Assembly: GCF_019457885.1 (NCBI RefSeq)
Contig: NZ_JAHZST010000005.1
Span: forward strand, 62,001 to 126,000
Length of the DNA stretch: 64,000 nt
Direction: 5' to 3'
Origin: Shewanella nanhaiensis
GTDB lineage: Bacteria > Pseudomonadota > Gammaproteobacteria > Enterobacterales > Shewanellaceae
The notes beneath the pieces are model-generated. The model did not search any database and was not told the origin of the DNA. It saw only the letters and a list, made by a program, of their open reading frames with translations. Shown piece after piece: positions 25,510 to 34,435 of the stretch (positions are counted from its first letter, which is position 1; every line of letters starts with the position of its first letter). Both the position numbers and the translations under genes were made by a program.

Positions 25510-26676
25510 ATGAGAGTGAATGCTGTTTGTATTATCTGGGTGTTGGGCTGTATTTTACTTTTAGGATGCAGTAATAGAGCTGTAACCCCTCCTAAACCGA
25601 GTTACCCGAATACTAACGATCTGCTGTTTCGTTCAGATACAGCCTCAATTCCCAGTTTTGATAGTTTAATACAGTTAACGTCATCTCAAGTGAAAGATAT
25701 ATATCGATTTGTTGAAAAAGAAGAAATTGCTCAACTTCCGATAAATGAGCAGGCTCATCAATACGTCGCAAAAAAGTTAGTTAACTTTAATTATGAAGGG
25801 AAAAATTTATCTGCAGCAGAAGCGATGGCGACAGGGAGAGGCAACTGCATGACCTTGGCTCTACTGACTTATGCTGTAGCAAAAGAGCTTAATGTGGGCG
25901 TAGTTTTTCAAGTCATGCACACTGCGCCTATGCTTCAGGAGATCAGGTCTAATTTGGCCGTCACATCAGATCATGTTCGAACGTTTCTATATGAGGAGGA
26001 TAAAAGCAAAAGTAAAGGTTTTTATCTCTCAGGTAGAGACTACGCGATAATGGATTACTTTCCTGATAGTTACGATAGAGGTGGTGCATTTATTGGTGAA
26101 AGCCAGTTTATTGCCATGTATTACCGAAATTTAGCGGCTGATGCATTGCTTGATAATGATCTAGCGCTCTCTTTTGCACTGTTAAAACGAGGAGTAAGCT
26201 ATGCACCTGATTATGCTCCTCTGCTTAATATGATGGCGGTTGTACACCGAAGAGCGGGTGATGAAAAGACCGCTGAGGAGTTTTACCTGTATGGAGTGGA
26301 GGTGGCTAAATCTAAGATCACTCTACTGAGTAACTATCATCATTTACTGACTTCTCAAGGAAAGGTTGATTCTGCAAATGAGATAAAGAGAACCTTACTT
26401 TATCTCGATGATCCAACACCCTATAACTGGTACCTGCTTGGTAGGAGTGCGCTTAAGGAGAGAGATTACTTTAGTGCAATTATCTATCTAGAAAAGTTTT
26501 TAGAAAATAGTCCATATTATCACCAAGCATATATAGAATTAGCCAGTGCTCAGCATGCTTTAGGTAAAACCTATGCTGCTGAAAAATCATTAAAAACGGC
26601 TTTGGACTATACATACCTTTCTAACACTCAACGCCTATATCAGGCTAAATTAGCTTGGCTTAAACAAAGTCGATAG
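25510..26676 (+). CDS. Lipoprotein with transglutaminase-like domain and TPR repeats
   Basis: 388 residues. Signal peptide with lipobox LLGC (Cys20). A transglutaminase-like segment has RGNCMTL at about 109-115, where Cys is the putative nucleophile, followed by a HVRTF histidine and a DY aspartate region. Residues 215-385 are tetratricopeptide-like repeats (LLNMMAVVHRRAGDEKTAEEFY, AYIELASAQHALGKTYAAEKSL). Likely held at a membrane facing the periplasm. It has its own AAAGGAG and sits 160 bp after the PP2C-kinase gene; whether it is part of that unit is unclear. Protease, cross-linker or scaffold are all possible. Confidence 0.7.
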   Translation: MRVNAVCIIWVLGCILLLGCSNRAVTPPKPSYPNTNDLLFRSDTASIPSFDSLIQLTSSQVKDIYRFVEKEEIAQLPINEQAHQYVAKKLVNFNYEGKNLSAAEAMATGRGNCMTLALLTYAVAKELNVGVVFQVMHTAPMLQEIRSNLAVTSDHVRTFLYEEDKSKSKGFYLSGRDYAIMDYFPDSYDRGGAFIGESQFIAMYYRNLAADALLDNDLALSFALLKRGVSYAPDYAPLLNMMAVVHRRAGDEKTAEEFYLYGVEVAKSKITLLSNYHHLLTSQGKVDSANEIKRTLLYLDDPTPYNWYLLGRSALKERDYFSAIIYLEKFLENSPYYHQAYIELASAQHALGKTYAAEKSLKTALDYTYLSNTQRLYQAKLAWLKQSR

Positions 26677-27081
26677 AATGAGTATTCCAGAGGGGTTAGT
26701 AGTTAAGTATTAGGTCTAAGGTAAAAATAGCAGTTTTGTATGACAAGCTTAATACTTTAGATTGACGATGTTGTTAGCTATCCCCATCATAATATTGAGA
26801 TAATGGTTATATAGGACCGTGAAAATTTATACAGGGTTTATTTACAAGAAAAGTTGCTATGTATTTTATATAAGCGAAACTTCATCAGGACTATGAAATT
26901 TGCTTGTTGATAACACATGAAAGTTAACGTTCAAAACGATGATTTTTTTGGGGCATTCTTTTCTATTTTTGTTCATCAACAAAATATAATGTGTAGGTTA
27001 ATAGATTTTTTGGTATAACTTACAAGTTGTTGCTCTAGGGCAGTGAAAGCGCATTAGTTTTGTAGACATGGAGTCAGCAGT
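26677..27081. other. Intergenic region, no gene seen
   Basis: 405 bp, AT-rich, with no open frame of coding character and no strong hairpin. It must hold the promoter of the CsgD-like regulator. Confidence 0.5.
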
Positions 27082-27714
27082 ATGTTCAAAGTTATAAACT
27101 GGGTAGTTATTTCTCGTTCTAATCTTCTCACTGATCTATTGGACACACGCTGGCCTCAAGAATTTTTAGTTAAACTACTTAAAATTCCTCCAGAAAAAGC
27201 GGAACTCGAAGTGTCTGGTGGTAACTTCTCTTTAGTTATCATAGATCTATCAACTGTGGATATTCAAAAAGCTTATCAAATTCAGCGTTTTGTTGAGAAA
27301 AAGCTATCAGCAAGAGTTGTTTTCCTTCATTTTCCTCGACAGATTGATGCTCGTTTTCTGATCCACCCGACTGTGACTGCAGGCGTATTTTTCTGTGATG
27401 CAGCACTTGACGCAATTGGCCATGGTTTGGGGAATATATTGAGGGGACAATCTGTCATTCCTGCTGAGCTATCAGAGCATAAACAGGACAACCAATCTCA
27501 GGTTGAGGGAAGTGAGAGTTTAACTATACGAGAGCGCGAGGTCTTACAAGCACTGCTAAGTGGCAGTACTAATGTCGATATTGCTAATCAACTTTTTGTT
27601 AGTGAAAGTACGATAAAGACTCATCTTTACCGTGCTTTTAGAAAGATAGGTGTATCGAGTCGCGGTCAAGCCATTGCTTGGGCGCAGACACACCTGCATG
27701 AAGTGCAACATTGA
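27082..27714 (+). CDS. LuxR/CsgD-family transcriptional regulator
   Basis: 210 residues. C-terminal helix-turn-helix of the LuxR/NarL class at about 148-205: LTIREREVLQALLSGSTNVDIANQLFVSESTIKTHLYRAFRKIGVSSR. The N-terminal 130 residues are a receiver-like fold lacking the usual DD/D/K pocket, as in CsgD. CsgD proteins control curli and biofilm matrix; no csg structural gene is in the window, so the target is open. GGAG lies upstream of the ATG. Confidence 0.85.
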   Translation: MFKVINWVVISRSNLLTDLLDTRWPQEFLVKLLKIPPEKAELEVSGGNFSLVIIDLSTVDIQKAYQIQRFVEKKLSARVVFLHFPRQIDARFLIHPTVTAGVFFCDAALDAIGHGLGNILRGQSVIPAELSEHKQDNQSQVEGSESLTIREREVLQALLSGSTNVDIANQLFVSESTIKTHLYRAFRKIGVSSRGQAIAWAQTHLHEVQH

Positions 27715-27781
27715 ATTAGGTAAGACTTTCTTCCTAAAATATATGCAGTGTATTAGCTTTAATCTTCAATCAAGTACAGGG

Positions 27782-28348
27782 CTAAAACGCTGCAGCAATT
27801 GAAGTGTTTTTGGCTTTGAAGGCTTGTAATTCAAGTTGGTTTTCTTTCTCAAGTAGTTCCGGGGCTGAAAACTCAACTAATATATAGCCTTCCTTTCGAT
27901 TTTTACCTTGAGTTAACAGCTTTACTGTATTGCCTTGTTTTGACTCCGCATGCCATGAGTTTCCATAACAGTTACTTTGCAAAATACATTGATATGTTCC
28001 AAAGGTTCCTGACTCTGTTCGGGTGAATCGATAACCGCTTTGAATGAGCTCCTCTCTAATCTCATTATGAATCATCTCAAGTTCTTTACTTTGTACATCA
28101 TAAACGTTGGACGACATTCTGATTAGACTTAACCCTAGTTCTGTTCTCCCTTTGAGGAAGTAGTTCTCTGCTCTGGGATGAACAATCGGCAATTTGTTGG
28201 TTAATAGCGTTACTGTTTGTCCATTTACATTTGTCACTCCATACTCAGATAGATCTGCACCCCACTCTAATCCAAATGGTGCACTTGCCAATGAGGATGT
28301 TGAGTAAAATATAAACAGGAAAAGCATTTTTTTCATTAGTTTTGTCAT
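27782..28348 (-). CDS. Unknown secreted protein
   Basis: 188 residues. Sec signal peptide (KKMLFLFIFYSTSSLA-SAPFGLEWG). Two cysteines in QCILQSNCYG could form a disulfide. The opening FGLEWGADLSEYG resembles the start of some periplasmic proteins of unknown function. The start could be residue 1, 5 or 8, all Met. No family recognised. It faces the CsgD-like gene and may be an independent unit. Confidence 0.6.
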   Translation of the reverse strand: MTKLMKKMLFLFIFYSTSSLASAPFGLEWGADLSEYGVTNVNGQTVTLLTNKLPIVHPRAENYFLKGRTELGLSLIRMSSNVYDVQSKELEMIHNEIREELIQSGYRFTRTESGTFGTYQCILQSNCYGNSWHAESKQGNTVKLLTQGKNRKEGYILVEFSAPELLEKENQLELQAFKAKNTSIAAAF

Positions 28349-28456
28349 AGAGCCAAATAATTGGCGCGATAATAGCTTAAAAATTTTTTGTGAAAAGTAT
28401 ATATGTTTGAGTTTATGAGGATAATCACAAATCCTATTTGCCAGTTGAAAATGCGT

Positions 28457-28472
28457 CTATACATATGTATAG
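28457..28472. repeat. 16-bp perfect palindrome, possible operator
   Basis: CTATACATATGTATAG, about 49 bp before the start of the gene at 28521. A related TGTATATACA palindrome lies upstream of the nearby TetR gene (29438-29447). It could be the TetR-family operator. Confidence 0.45.
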
Positions 28473-28520
28473 TTTAGTGTGTTATTTGTTTGAAGTATTT
28501 GACTTATGGGGATTAGAACA

Positions 28521-28892
28521 ATGAAACATGCTGCATCTATTATTTACTTCTCTATTTCTGTATTGGCAGTAGTTAGTGCTGGAGTCTCAAAAGGAGTGAG
28601 TGCTGCAACTGTAGGTTGTGAGCGTGCTGGTGGTGTGAAGTGTCAACGTGTCGCATCTCAACGCGTTGTTCGTAGTCCAGTTATAGCACCTGTGATCGTT
28701 ATACCTAAGCACCATAAACATTATCGCTCTTTTCATTCTCCGATGTTAACGGCGATGGGAATTGCTGTTGTGCTTAATGCTGCAGGGGAGGCTGTCACTG
28801 AAAAGGGTCAGCAAGTTATTGTGTTAGACGAGGGGAATGAAGTCAGTAACGTTTATGAAAAAGAGGGTGTTGTGTATATCATTAAGACCTAA
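28521..28892 (+). CDS. Unknown small exported basic protein
   Basis: 123 residues. Signal peptide to about residue 30 (SAA-TVGCERAGG). It has two cysteines in the mature N-terminus, a basic histidine-rich stretch PKHHKHYRSFH near residues 70-80, a hydrophobic segment MLTAMGIAVVLNAAG and a compact C-terminus VIVLDEGNEVSNVYEKEGVVYII. ATG 28521 has GGGGA upstream; ATG 28506 has none. No family recognised; the position behind a palindrome and beside a TetR gene suggests regulated expression. Confidence 0.6.
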   Translation: MKHAASIIYFSISVLAVVSAGVSKGVSAATVGCERAGGVKCQRVASQRVVRSPVIAPVIVIPKHHKHYRSFHSPMLTAMGIAVVLNAAGEAVTEKGQQVIVLDEGNEVSNVYEKEGVVYIIKT

Positions 28893-28906
28893 TGGTTGCT
28901 GGGAGC

Positions 28907-28945
28907 TATATTAAGCCTTTCACGGTAAATAAAAGGCTTAATATA
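28907..28945. terminator. Bidirectional terminator between convergent genes
   Basis: TATATTAAGCCTTT and AAAGGCTTAATATA form a perfect 14-bp inverted repeat with an 11-nt loop, located between the ends of the + gene at 28892 and the - gene at 28958. Confidence 0.75.
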
Positions 28946-28957
28946 GAGGGGATTAGC

Positions 28958-29371
28958 TTACGCAGCGTTAATTCTCTCTTGATTGAGAAAATTAAAACCT
29001 TGTTTCAGGAATGAAAACTGCTCAACATCAGGAAGAGTTTGAACGGCATCTAGCATATGGTTGAATGCTGAGTCGATCATTAGTCTATCTGAAAGCTTTA
29101 AGTAGTTATAAACAACGGGTCTTAATACGACGGTGAAGTCACTAGTCATCTCTGTATATCTTTGCTCGTTAAGTGCAGAGGTATTTTGAACTAGCTCCCT
29201 CATACACAGTGCAGCAAGTAGAGAGTTTTTATCGCTGAAAGATTGGTATTGAGCGGCCCTTGAGTAGCCGGCTTTTTTGTGAACGTCAGACATATTTAAA
29301 GCGATCATACCATGCTCTTTAATCAAGTCAGTTGCCGCGTTTAATAGTGCAGTCTCTTTATCCGTTAGCAT
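28958..29371 (-). CDS. Short TetR-family regulator
   Basis: 137 residues. The N-terminal helix-turn-helix is clear: LLNAATDLIKEHGMIALNMSDVHKKAGYSRAAQYQSFSDKNSLLAAL, with the usual TetR recognition helix. The ligand-binding part is only about 80 residues against about 130 in most TetR proteins, but the ORF ends cleanly just before a terminator, so a natural short form is more likely than a break. A TGTATATACA palindrome at 29438-29447 upstream suggests autoregulation. Confidence 0.8.
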   Translation of the reverse strand: MLTDKETALLNAATDLIKEHGMIALNMSDVHKKAGYSRAAQYQSFSDKNSLLAALCMRELVQNTSALNEQRYTEMTSDFTVVLRPVVYNYLKLSDRLMIDSAFNHMLDAVQTLPDVEQFSFLKQGFNFLNQERINAA

Positions 29372-29437
29372 ATTTGCTATCTCAAATGTTTTATTAGCCT
29401 AAGATTCTATGCTCTTAGCCTCTATTGTCAATGTTAA

Positions 29438-29447
29438 TGTATATACA
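29438..29447. promoter_or_regulatory. Possible TetR operator
   Basis: TGTATATACA palindrome 66-76 bp upstream of the TetR start; shares TATACA/TGTATA with the palindrome at 28457-28472. Confidence 0.3.
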
Positions 29448-29637
29448 ATTGTGTAACTGTTAATCAATGTGAAGGGGCTTGTCCTTTGTGTGACTATCAC
29501 TTTGGTAGAATTTACAGATATGTTTGTAAGTTTTTAGGGCAAACAACACCTTCTTTATCAAGATGAGTTGTCAGATACTCCCAATGCGACTAATTATAGG
29601 TATACTCCTACTATTCCATGATAGAGAGGACAGGCAA

Positions 29638-29994
29638 GTGGCCGAAGAAACCATTTTCAGTAAAATTATACGTCGAGAGATCCCTGCTGATATCTTATTC
29701 CAAGATGAATTAGTCACCGCATTTCGTGATATTAATGCTCAGGCGCCGAGTCATATTCTTATTATTCCAAATCATCTTATTCCAACAGTGAATGATGTCA
29801 AAGCATCAGATGAGAAAGCACTGGGTCGAATGATGACCGTTGCGGCTAAGTTGGCAGAGGAGGAGGGGATAGCGGAAGATGGGTACCGCCTTATTATGAA
29901 CTGCAATAAACATGGGGGACAGGAGGTTTACCATATTCATATGCATCTTGTAGGCGGAAGACCTTTAGGCCGAATGTTAGCAGCTAAAAAATAG
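29638..29994 (+). CDS. hinT: HIT-family purine nucleoside phosphoramidase HinT
   Basis: 118 residues, very close to E. coli Hin[57 protein letters not shown] with the catalytic histidine triad HIHMH. It hydrolyses AMP-lysine and similar phosphoramidates. GTG 29638 is the start because it gives the family N-terminus and GAGAGGACAGG lies upstream; an ATG at 29563 would add an unrelated leader. In E. coli hinT is followed by ycfL, as here after one extra gene. Confidence 0.95.
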   Translation: MAEETIFSKIIRREIPADILFQDELVTAFRDINAQAPSHILIIPNHLIPTVNDVKASDEKALGRMMTVAAKLAEEEGIAEDGYRLIMNCNKHGGQEVYHIHMHLVGGRPLGRMLAAKK

Positions 29995-30026
29995 GCGCAA
30001 GTGCTACCTAATGAAGGCCAATTTCT

Positions 30027-31025
30027 ATGAAGGTTAATCCTGATTTTTTCCCGCTTACTCAACTTGCCACACGCTTTGTTGATCAGTTAGCGCAGTGCCG
30101 TCGTCTAAACCTTAGAGTTCATGAGGCCAGTGAACATCACGTGTTGATTGAACTGCCCTATGCCCATGAATTAGTGGGGTATCCGGATACGGGAGTGATT
30201 CACGGTGGAGTGATCACGACCTTGATGGATACTGCAAGTGGCAGTGCTGTGGTTTGCTCTATCTTTGATAAATATCAGGCGTTAGAGCTTTCTCCAACTT
30301 TAGATCTGCGGGTTGATTATATGAAACCTGCCGATCCCAATAAGCCTGTTTATGGCTTTGCTGAGTGCTATAAAATATCTTCGAGTGTTGCGTTTACACG
30401 TGGCATTGCTTATCAAGATTCGATTGATGATCCCATTGCCCATGCAGTCGGCTCTTTTATGCGTATCAGCCCGGAGATGATTGGCGATGAGTTTCGCCAA
30501 GCTCTGATTGGCGAGGAGGTCACTTCTCTAGCTGATGGGTTATCAGACAGCAAGCAGTGCGTGCAGGAACCGATTGTCTCAAAGACTCCACAACTCGATG
30601 TAAAAGAGATAGTGAAAAAAGCCACTGAGTTGAATGACTTTAGCCATCTCTTATCCCATGTTCCCTATACCGATTTTATTGGTATGTCTGTGGAGCGATT
30701 CGGTGATGAGCTGGTTTTCAGACTGCCAGCAAAAGGTGACAATATAGGTAACCCTATCCTCCCCGCTATTCACGGCGGCGTGATTGCTGGGTTTATGGAG
30801 ATGTCGGCAATTGTGCAACTTATGGTATTTATGCACACAAGTAAGGTGCCTAAGGTGGTTGATTTTTCGATTGATTACCTAAGAGCTGGTTACCATAAAG
30901 ATACGTTTGCTGAGTGTAAAATCACTCGTCAGGGACGCAGGGTGGCCAATGTGAGCATTAACTGTTGGCAAACGAACCGTAAAAAGCTGATTGCTACAGC
31001 AAGGGCTCATTTTTTGATTGATTAA
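30027..31025 (+). CDS. Tandem hotdog-fold (PaaI-type) thioesterase
   Basis: 332 residues with two hotdog domains. Domain 1 (about 25-150) has the IHGGVITTLMDTASGSAV helix; domain 2 (about 205-330) has IHGGVIAGFMEMSAIVQL. In PaaI enzymes the Asn/Gly and Asp/Glu of this helix are catalytic: Asp in domain 1, Glu in domain 2. Internal duplication in one chain replaces the usual homodimer. The CoA substrate is not predictable. It lies between hinT and ycfL, likely one operon. Confidence 0.85.
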   Translation: MKVNPDFFPLTQLATRFVDQLAQCRRLNLRVHEASEHHVLIELPYAHELVGYPDTGVIHGGVITTLMDTASGSAVVCSIFDKYQALELSPTLDLRVDYMKPADPNKPVYGFAECYKISSSVAFTRGIAYQDSIDDPIAHAVGSFMRISPEMIGDEFRQALIGEEVTSLADGLSDSKQCVQEPIVSKTPQLDVKEIVKKATELNDFSHLLSHVPYTDFIGMSVERFGDELVFRLPAKGDNIGNPILPAIHGGVIAGFMEMSAIVQLMVFMHTSKVPKVVDFSIDYLRAGYHKDTFAECKITRQGRRVANVSINCWQTNRKKLIATARAHFLID

Positions 31026-31086
31026 TTAAGCGGTAAACTCATATTGTCAGTATGAGTTCCTCAACTTAATAAGGATGATAAGTGCA

Positions 31087-31476
31087 ATGAGAAAATTAAT
31101 AACAATTTTAGCGTTAGGGTTAATGATGACGGCATGTGCCCCCCATACTGCAGGGGTGATGGCAAGCTCCACGGGAGAGGTTCGCGTCGACAATGGATCC
31201 TTTGCTGGTGAGGTCAGTGTTGAGCAACTTAAGTCCCGTCAACAGGGAGGGTTCCTACAGGGCTCTGGATTAATCATCAGCAAAGTTGCAACGGATCTGC
31301 GCCTTCAATACAAGTTCACTTGGTATGATATTAACGGTTATACCTTAGACGATGAAGGCAGTGCCTGGAAGTCATTAAAGCTTCATGGAAAGCAGCAGAT
31401 GCAGGTGTCAGGTCTTGCGCCAAATACAGATGCTGTCAGGTATGAACTTTATGTGAGGAAGGCGTTTTCTAATTAG
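31087..31476 (+). CDS. ycfL: YcfL-family lipoprotein
   Basis: 129 residues. Lipoprotein signal MRKLITILALGLMMTAC with Cys17. The DUF1425 core includes GEVSVEQLKSR, LQGSGLIISKVATDLRLQYKFTWYD and the YELYVRKAF end. ATG 31087 is used; the ATG at 31075 lies inside the AAGGA that serves as ribosome site. In enterobacteria ycfL precedes lpoB and thiK; here a thiamine uptake unit follows. Function unknown; outer membrane location likely. Confidence 0.85.
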   Translation: MRKLITILALGLMMTACAPHTAGVMASSTGEVRVDNGSFAGEVSVEQLKSRQQGGFLQGSGLIISKVATDLRLQYKFTWYDINGYTLDDEGSAWKSLKLHGKQQMQVSGLAPNTDAVRYELYVRKAFSN

Positions 31477-31496
31477 TTGGAGTTGATTGATATAAG

Positions 31497-31521
31497 ATGC
31501 CATCAATGGGGTGGCATTTTT
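31497..31521 (+). terminator. Terminator of hinT-ycfL unit
   Basis: ATGCCA, 9-nt loop, TGGCAT followed by TTTTTA. Confidence 0.7.
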
Positions 31522-31542
31522 ATTGCGATTGATGCTAGAAGT

Positions 31543-31573
31543 TTGTCAATAGTTAGTAATATTGATGTATAAT
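31543..31573 (+). promoter_or_regulatory. Sigma-70 promoter of the thiamine unit
   Basis: TTGTCA (-35, 31543-31548) and TATAAT (-10, 31568-31573) with a 19-nt spacer, a little long; TG directly precedes the -10. Transcription would begin just at the riboswitch. Confidence 0.65.
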
Positions 31574-31578
31574 CGCCG

Positions 31579-31672
31579 GCGCCAAGGGGTGATACTGCAT
31601 ATAATGCGGTATCTGAGATGTCCTACGACAAACCCTTTGAACCTGATCCGGCTTATACCGGCGTAGGAATGG
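31579..31672 (+). ncRNA. TPP riboswitch (THI element)
   Basis: The conserved core is intact: AAGGGGTG (31584-31591), CTGAGAT (31613-31619), ACCCTTTGAACCTGATC and GGCGTAGGAA near 31660. It lies 90 bp before the TonB receptor gene and should switch the receptor and following genes off when thiamine pyrophosphate is plentiful. No clear terminator follows, so control may be on translation. Confidence 0.96.
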
Positions 31673-31763
31673 GCCAAATTTTGATCGTATAAACTTGATC
31701 AAATACAATATCCTTTCTCGCTTTTCCAATTGCCGGATCTCAAAATAATAATTTGGGGTCCTA

Positions 31764-33953
31764 ATGTCTGTTTCAAAACTGTCTATATTAAAAAAGATTT
31801 CACCTGTCGCACTTGCGGTATCGAGCTCGATAGCATCTGGCTACGCAGTTGCATCAGAGCTAAGTCAAACACTAGATACAGGTGATGAGATGGAGGTGAT
31901 TGTTGTCACTTCCGATTTTCGTGGTACCGAGCTTGAGAAGATGCCTTCGAGTATTACCGTTATCGATCAGCAGCAGATCGAAGATGAAGGTGCTCAACAT
32001 TTCGAAGATATCCTAAACTCCATCGCAAACTTTAACTGGTCAGGGGGAAGCTCAAGACCAAAATACTTCCAAATACGTGGTGTTGGGGAGCAGGAGGAGT
32101 ACCAAGGAGCACCTAACTCCTCGGTCGGCTACATTATCGATGATATCGACATGTCCGGTTTAGGCATGATATCGAGTATGTATGACCTGCAGCAAGTAGA
32201 GGTGCTTCGTGGGCCGCAAGGGACACGTTACGGTGCGAATGCACTTGCTGGACTTATCTACCTTAAGAGTAATGATCCTACTGATGTGTTTGAGCATGGA
32301 GCCGAAGTCTCTGTAGGCGATGATGCATTAACGACTTTTAGCGGCTTTAGTTCTGGTCCGTTAACGGACTCTGGCAAACTCCTGTATCGAGTATCACTGC
32401 AACAGCATAAGCAAAACGGCTACCAAGATAACCTCTATCTTGGGCGTGATGATACTAATGCCCGTGATGAGTTTACTGGCCGTGCTAAACTGCGCTGGTA
32501 TGCAACTGATGATTTAGAGATAGATTTGACCTTGCTGCATGCTGATTTTGATAACGGTTATGATGCTTGGACCTTAGATAATAATGGTTTCGATACGTTA
32601 ACTGATGCGCCTGGCGTGGACAAACAGCGTACCTCTGGCAGCTCGCTTAAGTTTACTTATACAGGGGCTGATGCATTTGATTTAGTCTCTTTGACCTCCT
32701 ATGCAAGCTCTCAAACTCACCATAATTATGACGGTGACTGGGCCAATCCAGATTATTGGGCTGGCTTAGATTGTGGCGGCGAGCCTTGTCAGTATGATTA
32801 CACTTGGGATAAGAGAGGAGAGCGTAACACTGTTAGCCAAGAGTTTAGACTCAGCTCCACAGAAGCCGGGCGTATCTTTGCTGGGAGCACTGACTGGTTG
32901 CTCGGCGTTTATGGTATGAATCTCGATGAAAATAATGAAGTCACCTCTTTTTATAACGGCTGGGCTGACGAGCATGTTATTTCAGATTTTAATGCAAGAA
33001 ACTATGCAGTTTTTGGTCAAATAGACTCAGATTTAGGTAATGGGTATTCATTTTCAACAGGATTGAGAGTCGAAGAGCGAGAGGCTAAATATGATGAAGA
33101 TCGCCTTGTTGATGGGGAGATGAAAAGCTCAAGCTTTAACCCTGATGAGACCATGTGGGGCGGTCATATTGCCTTGAGTAAAACGCTCAGTAATACACAG
33201 GAGACATACATTAGGGTTGCTCGTGGCTATAAAGCGGGCGGTTTTAATATGGCTTTACCTGAGCAATTAGCCGATAAAACTGAGTATGACTCTGAGACTC
33301 TCTATAACTATGAAATTGGGTTGAAATCTACTTGGCTTGATGGTGACATCAATACTAACTTCTCTGTTTTCTATATGGATAGACAAGATCAGCAGGTTGC
33401 GGCATCTCAGCAAGCCGTTGAAGATAGTCAACGTTTTTACCTCTATACCGAAAATGCAGGCAGTTCAAATAACTACGGTGCTGAATTGGACGGCACTTGG
33501 TATGCAACGGATAACTTGAAGTTGTATGCAAGCCTTGGTTGGTTAGAGACTGAGTATGGCGACTATTCATATCAGGACAAATACGGTGGTACGGTTGATC
33601 TAAGTGGCCGCGAACTGGCTCATTCACCTAAGTTTACCTATAGCGCTGGGGCGACTTATCGCACCGATTCTGGCTGGTTTACAAATTTAACCACGAGCGG
33701 TAAGAGTGAGTTTTACTACTCAGACAGCAATGAGTCTACATCTCAAGCCTATACCATCTTCAATGCTCGTATGGGTTATGAGACAGAGCTTTGGTCTGCT
33801 TATCTTTGGGGGCGCAACCTGTTTGATGAAAAGTATGGTACACGAGGCTTCTATTTTGGTAACGAGCCCGATCAAGATTGGGCTGATAAACAATATATCC
33901 GTTATGGCGATCCTCGTCAGCTCGGATTAACCTTTAGTATTAAGTTTATCTAG
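31764..33953 (+). CDS. TonB-dependent outer membrane receptor, thiamine-regulated
   Basis: 729 residues. Signal peptide to about residue 29 (GYAVA-SEL), a TonB box-like EMEVIVVTS near 43-51, a plug domain (PSSITVIDQQQIEDEGAQHFEDIL to about 170) with VEVLRGPQGTRYGANALAG, then a 22-strand barrel ending in FSIKFI. The TPP riboswitch directly upstream and the thiamine genes behind it identify thiamine or a precursor as the likely ligand (inference). A small CCGGA-TCCGG hairpin follows the stop. Confidence 0.9.
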   Translation: MSVSKLSILKKISPVALAVSSSIASGYAVASELSQTLDTGDEMEVIVVTSDFRGTELEKMPSSITVIDQQQIEDEGAQHFEDILNSIANFNWSGGSSRPKYFQIRGVGEQEEYQGAPNSSVGYIIDDIDMSGLGMISSMYDLQQVEVLRGPQGTRYGANALAGLIYLKSNDPTDVFEHGAEVSVGDDALTTFSGFSSGPLTDSGKLLYRVSLQQHKQNGYQDNLYLGRDDTNARDEFTGRAKLRWYATDDLEIDLTLLHADFDNGYDAWTLDNNGFDTLTDAPGVDKQRTSGSSLKFTYTGADAFDLVSLTSYASSQTHHNYDGDWANPDYWAGLDCGGEPCQYDYTWDKRGERNTVSQEFRLSSTEAGRIFAGSTDWLLGVYGMNLDENNEVTSFYNGWADEHVISDFNARNYAVFGQIDSDLGNGYSFSTGLRVEEREAKYDEDRLVDGEMKSSSFNPDETMWGGHIALSKTLSNTQETYIRVARGYKAGGFNMALPEQLADKTEYDSETLYNYEIGLKSTWLDGDINTNFSVFYMDRQDQQVAASQQAVEDSQRFYLYTENAGSSNNYGAELDGTWYATDNLKLYASLGWLETEYGDYSYQDKYGGTVDLSGRELAHSPKFTYSAGATYRTDSGWFTNLTTSGKSEFYYSDSNESTSQAYTIFNARMGYETELWSAYLWGRNLFDEKYGTRGFYFGNEPDQDWADKQYIRYGDPRQLGLTFSIKFI

Positions 33954-34025
33954 TAAAGTACTGCCGGACATTTCCGGTTTAATTATCTAAATGTTTAAAA
34001 GTTCAATGTTTACTCATTTAATTTT

Positions 34026-34045
34026 AGCCGCACTCTAGTGCGGCT
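34026..34045 (+). repeat. Intercistronic hairpin
   Basis: AGCCGCAC-TCTA-GTGCGGCT, perfect 8-bp stem with a 4-nt loop, without a T-run, 12 nt before the start of the next gene. It may set mRNA stability between the receptor and the inner-membrane genes. Confidence 0.55.
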
Positions 34046-34057
34046 TGGGGTCATAAA

Positions 34058-34318
34058 ATGAAATTAACCGCTGAAATTAGCTGCTACCCGTTACAAGACA
34101 ACTACTTGGATCCTATTCGCTGGTTTATTGGTCGTGTCGATAGTTATGAAAATATCGAGCGTAAAACGAATGCGATGGCGACTCAGGTGTGTGGTGAGTA
34201 TCGTGAGGTGATGGATATGCTAGCAACAGAGATGGAGGCCGCCCACAAGAAGTGGGGCAAAGCTGTCTTTGTGTGTAAGTTTATTGGTGGTGAGCTTAAT
34301 CTCTCCCATAGTGAGTAA
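34058..34318 (+). CDS. Thiamine-binding YkoF/MTH1187-family protein
   Basis: 86 residues. MKLTAEISCYPLQDNYLDPIRWFI, TNAMATQVCGEYREVMDML and the AVFVCKFIGGEL end match the small YkoF/MTH1187 (DUF77) fold, which binds thiamine or HMP. No signal peptide, so cytoplasmic. GGGG before the ATG. It sits between the receptor and PnuT, consistent with a carrier or sensor of thiamine. Confidence 0.8.
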   Translation: MKLTAEISCYPLQDNYLDPIRWFIGRVDSYENIERKTNAMATQVCGEYREVMDMLATEMEAAHKKWGKAVFVCKFIGGELNLSHSE

Positions 34319-34435
34319 CTAGGCACGGTATTTATAGCTGTTTTATCCTTTTTAATGATAAAACTTGCTTGAAGTTGAGCTCATATTCAGGACGTGGATA
34401 TGGGCTTTTAAGTTTTACCATTGAGTGAGAGAGTC

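Noticed and set aside
28958..29371. TetR gene broken by a frameshift
   Set aside because: The ORF ends just before a terminator and no TetR-like sequence continues in another frame, so it is more likely a natural short form.
31036..31058. Terminator AACTCATA/TATGAGTT between the hotdog and ycfL genes
   Set aside because: No T-run follows and the genes look co-transcribed.
34340..34364. Terminator GTTTTATC/GATAAAAC between the thiamine-binding gene and pnuT
   Set aside because: Weak A-T stem with no T-run after it; the operon probably continues.
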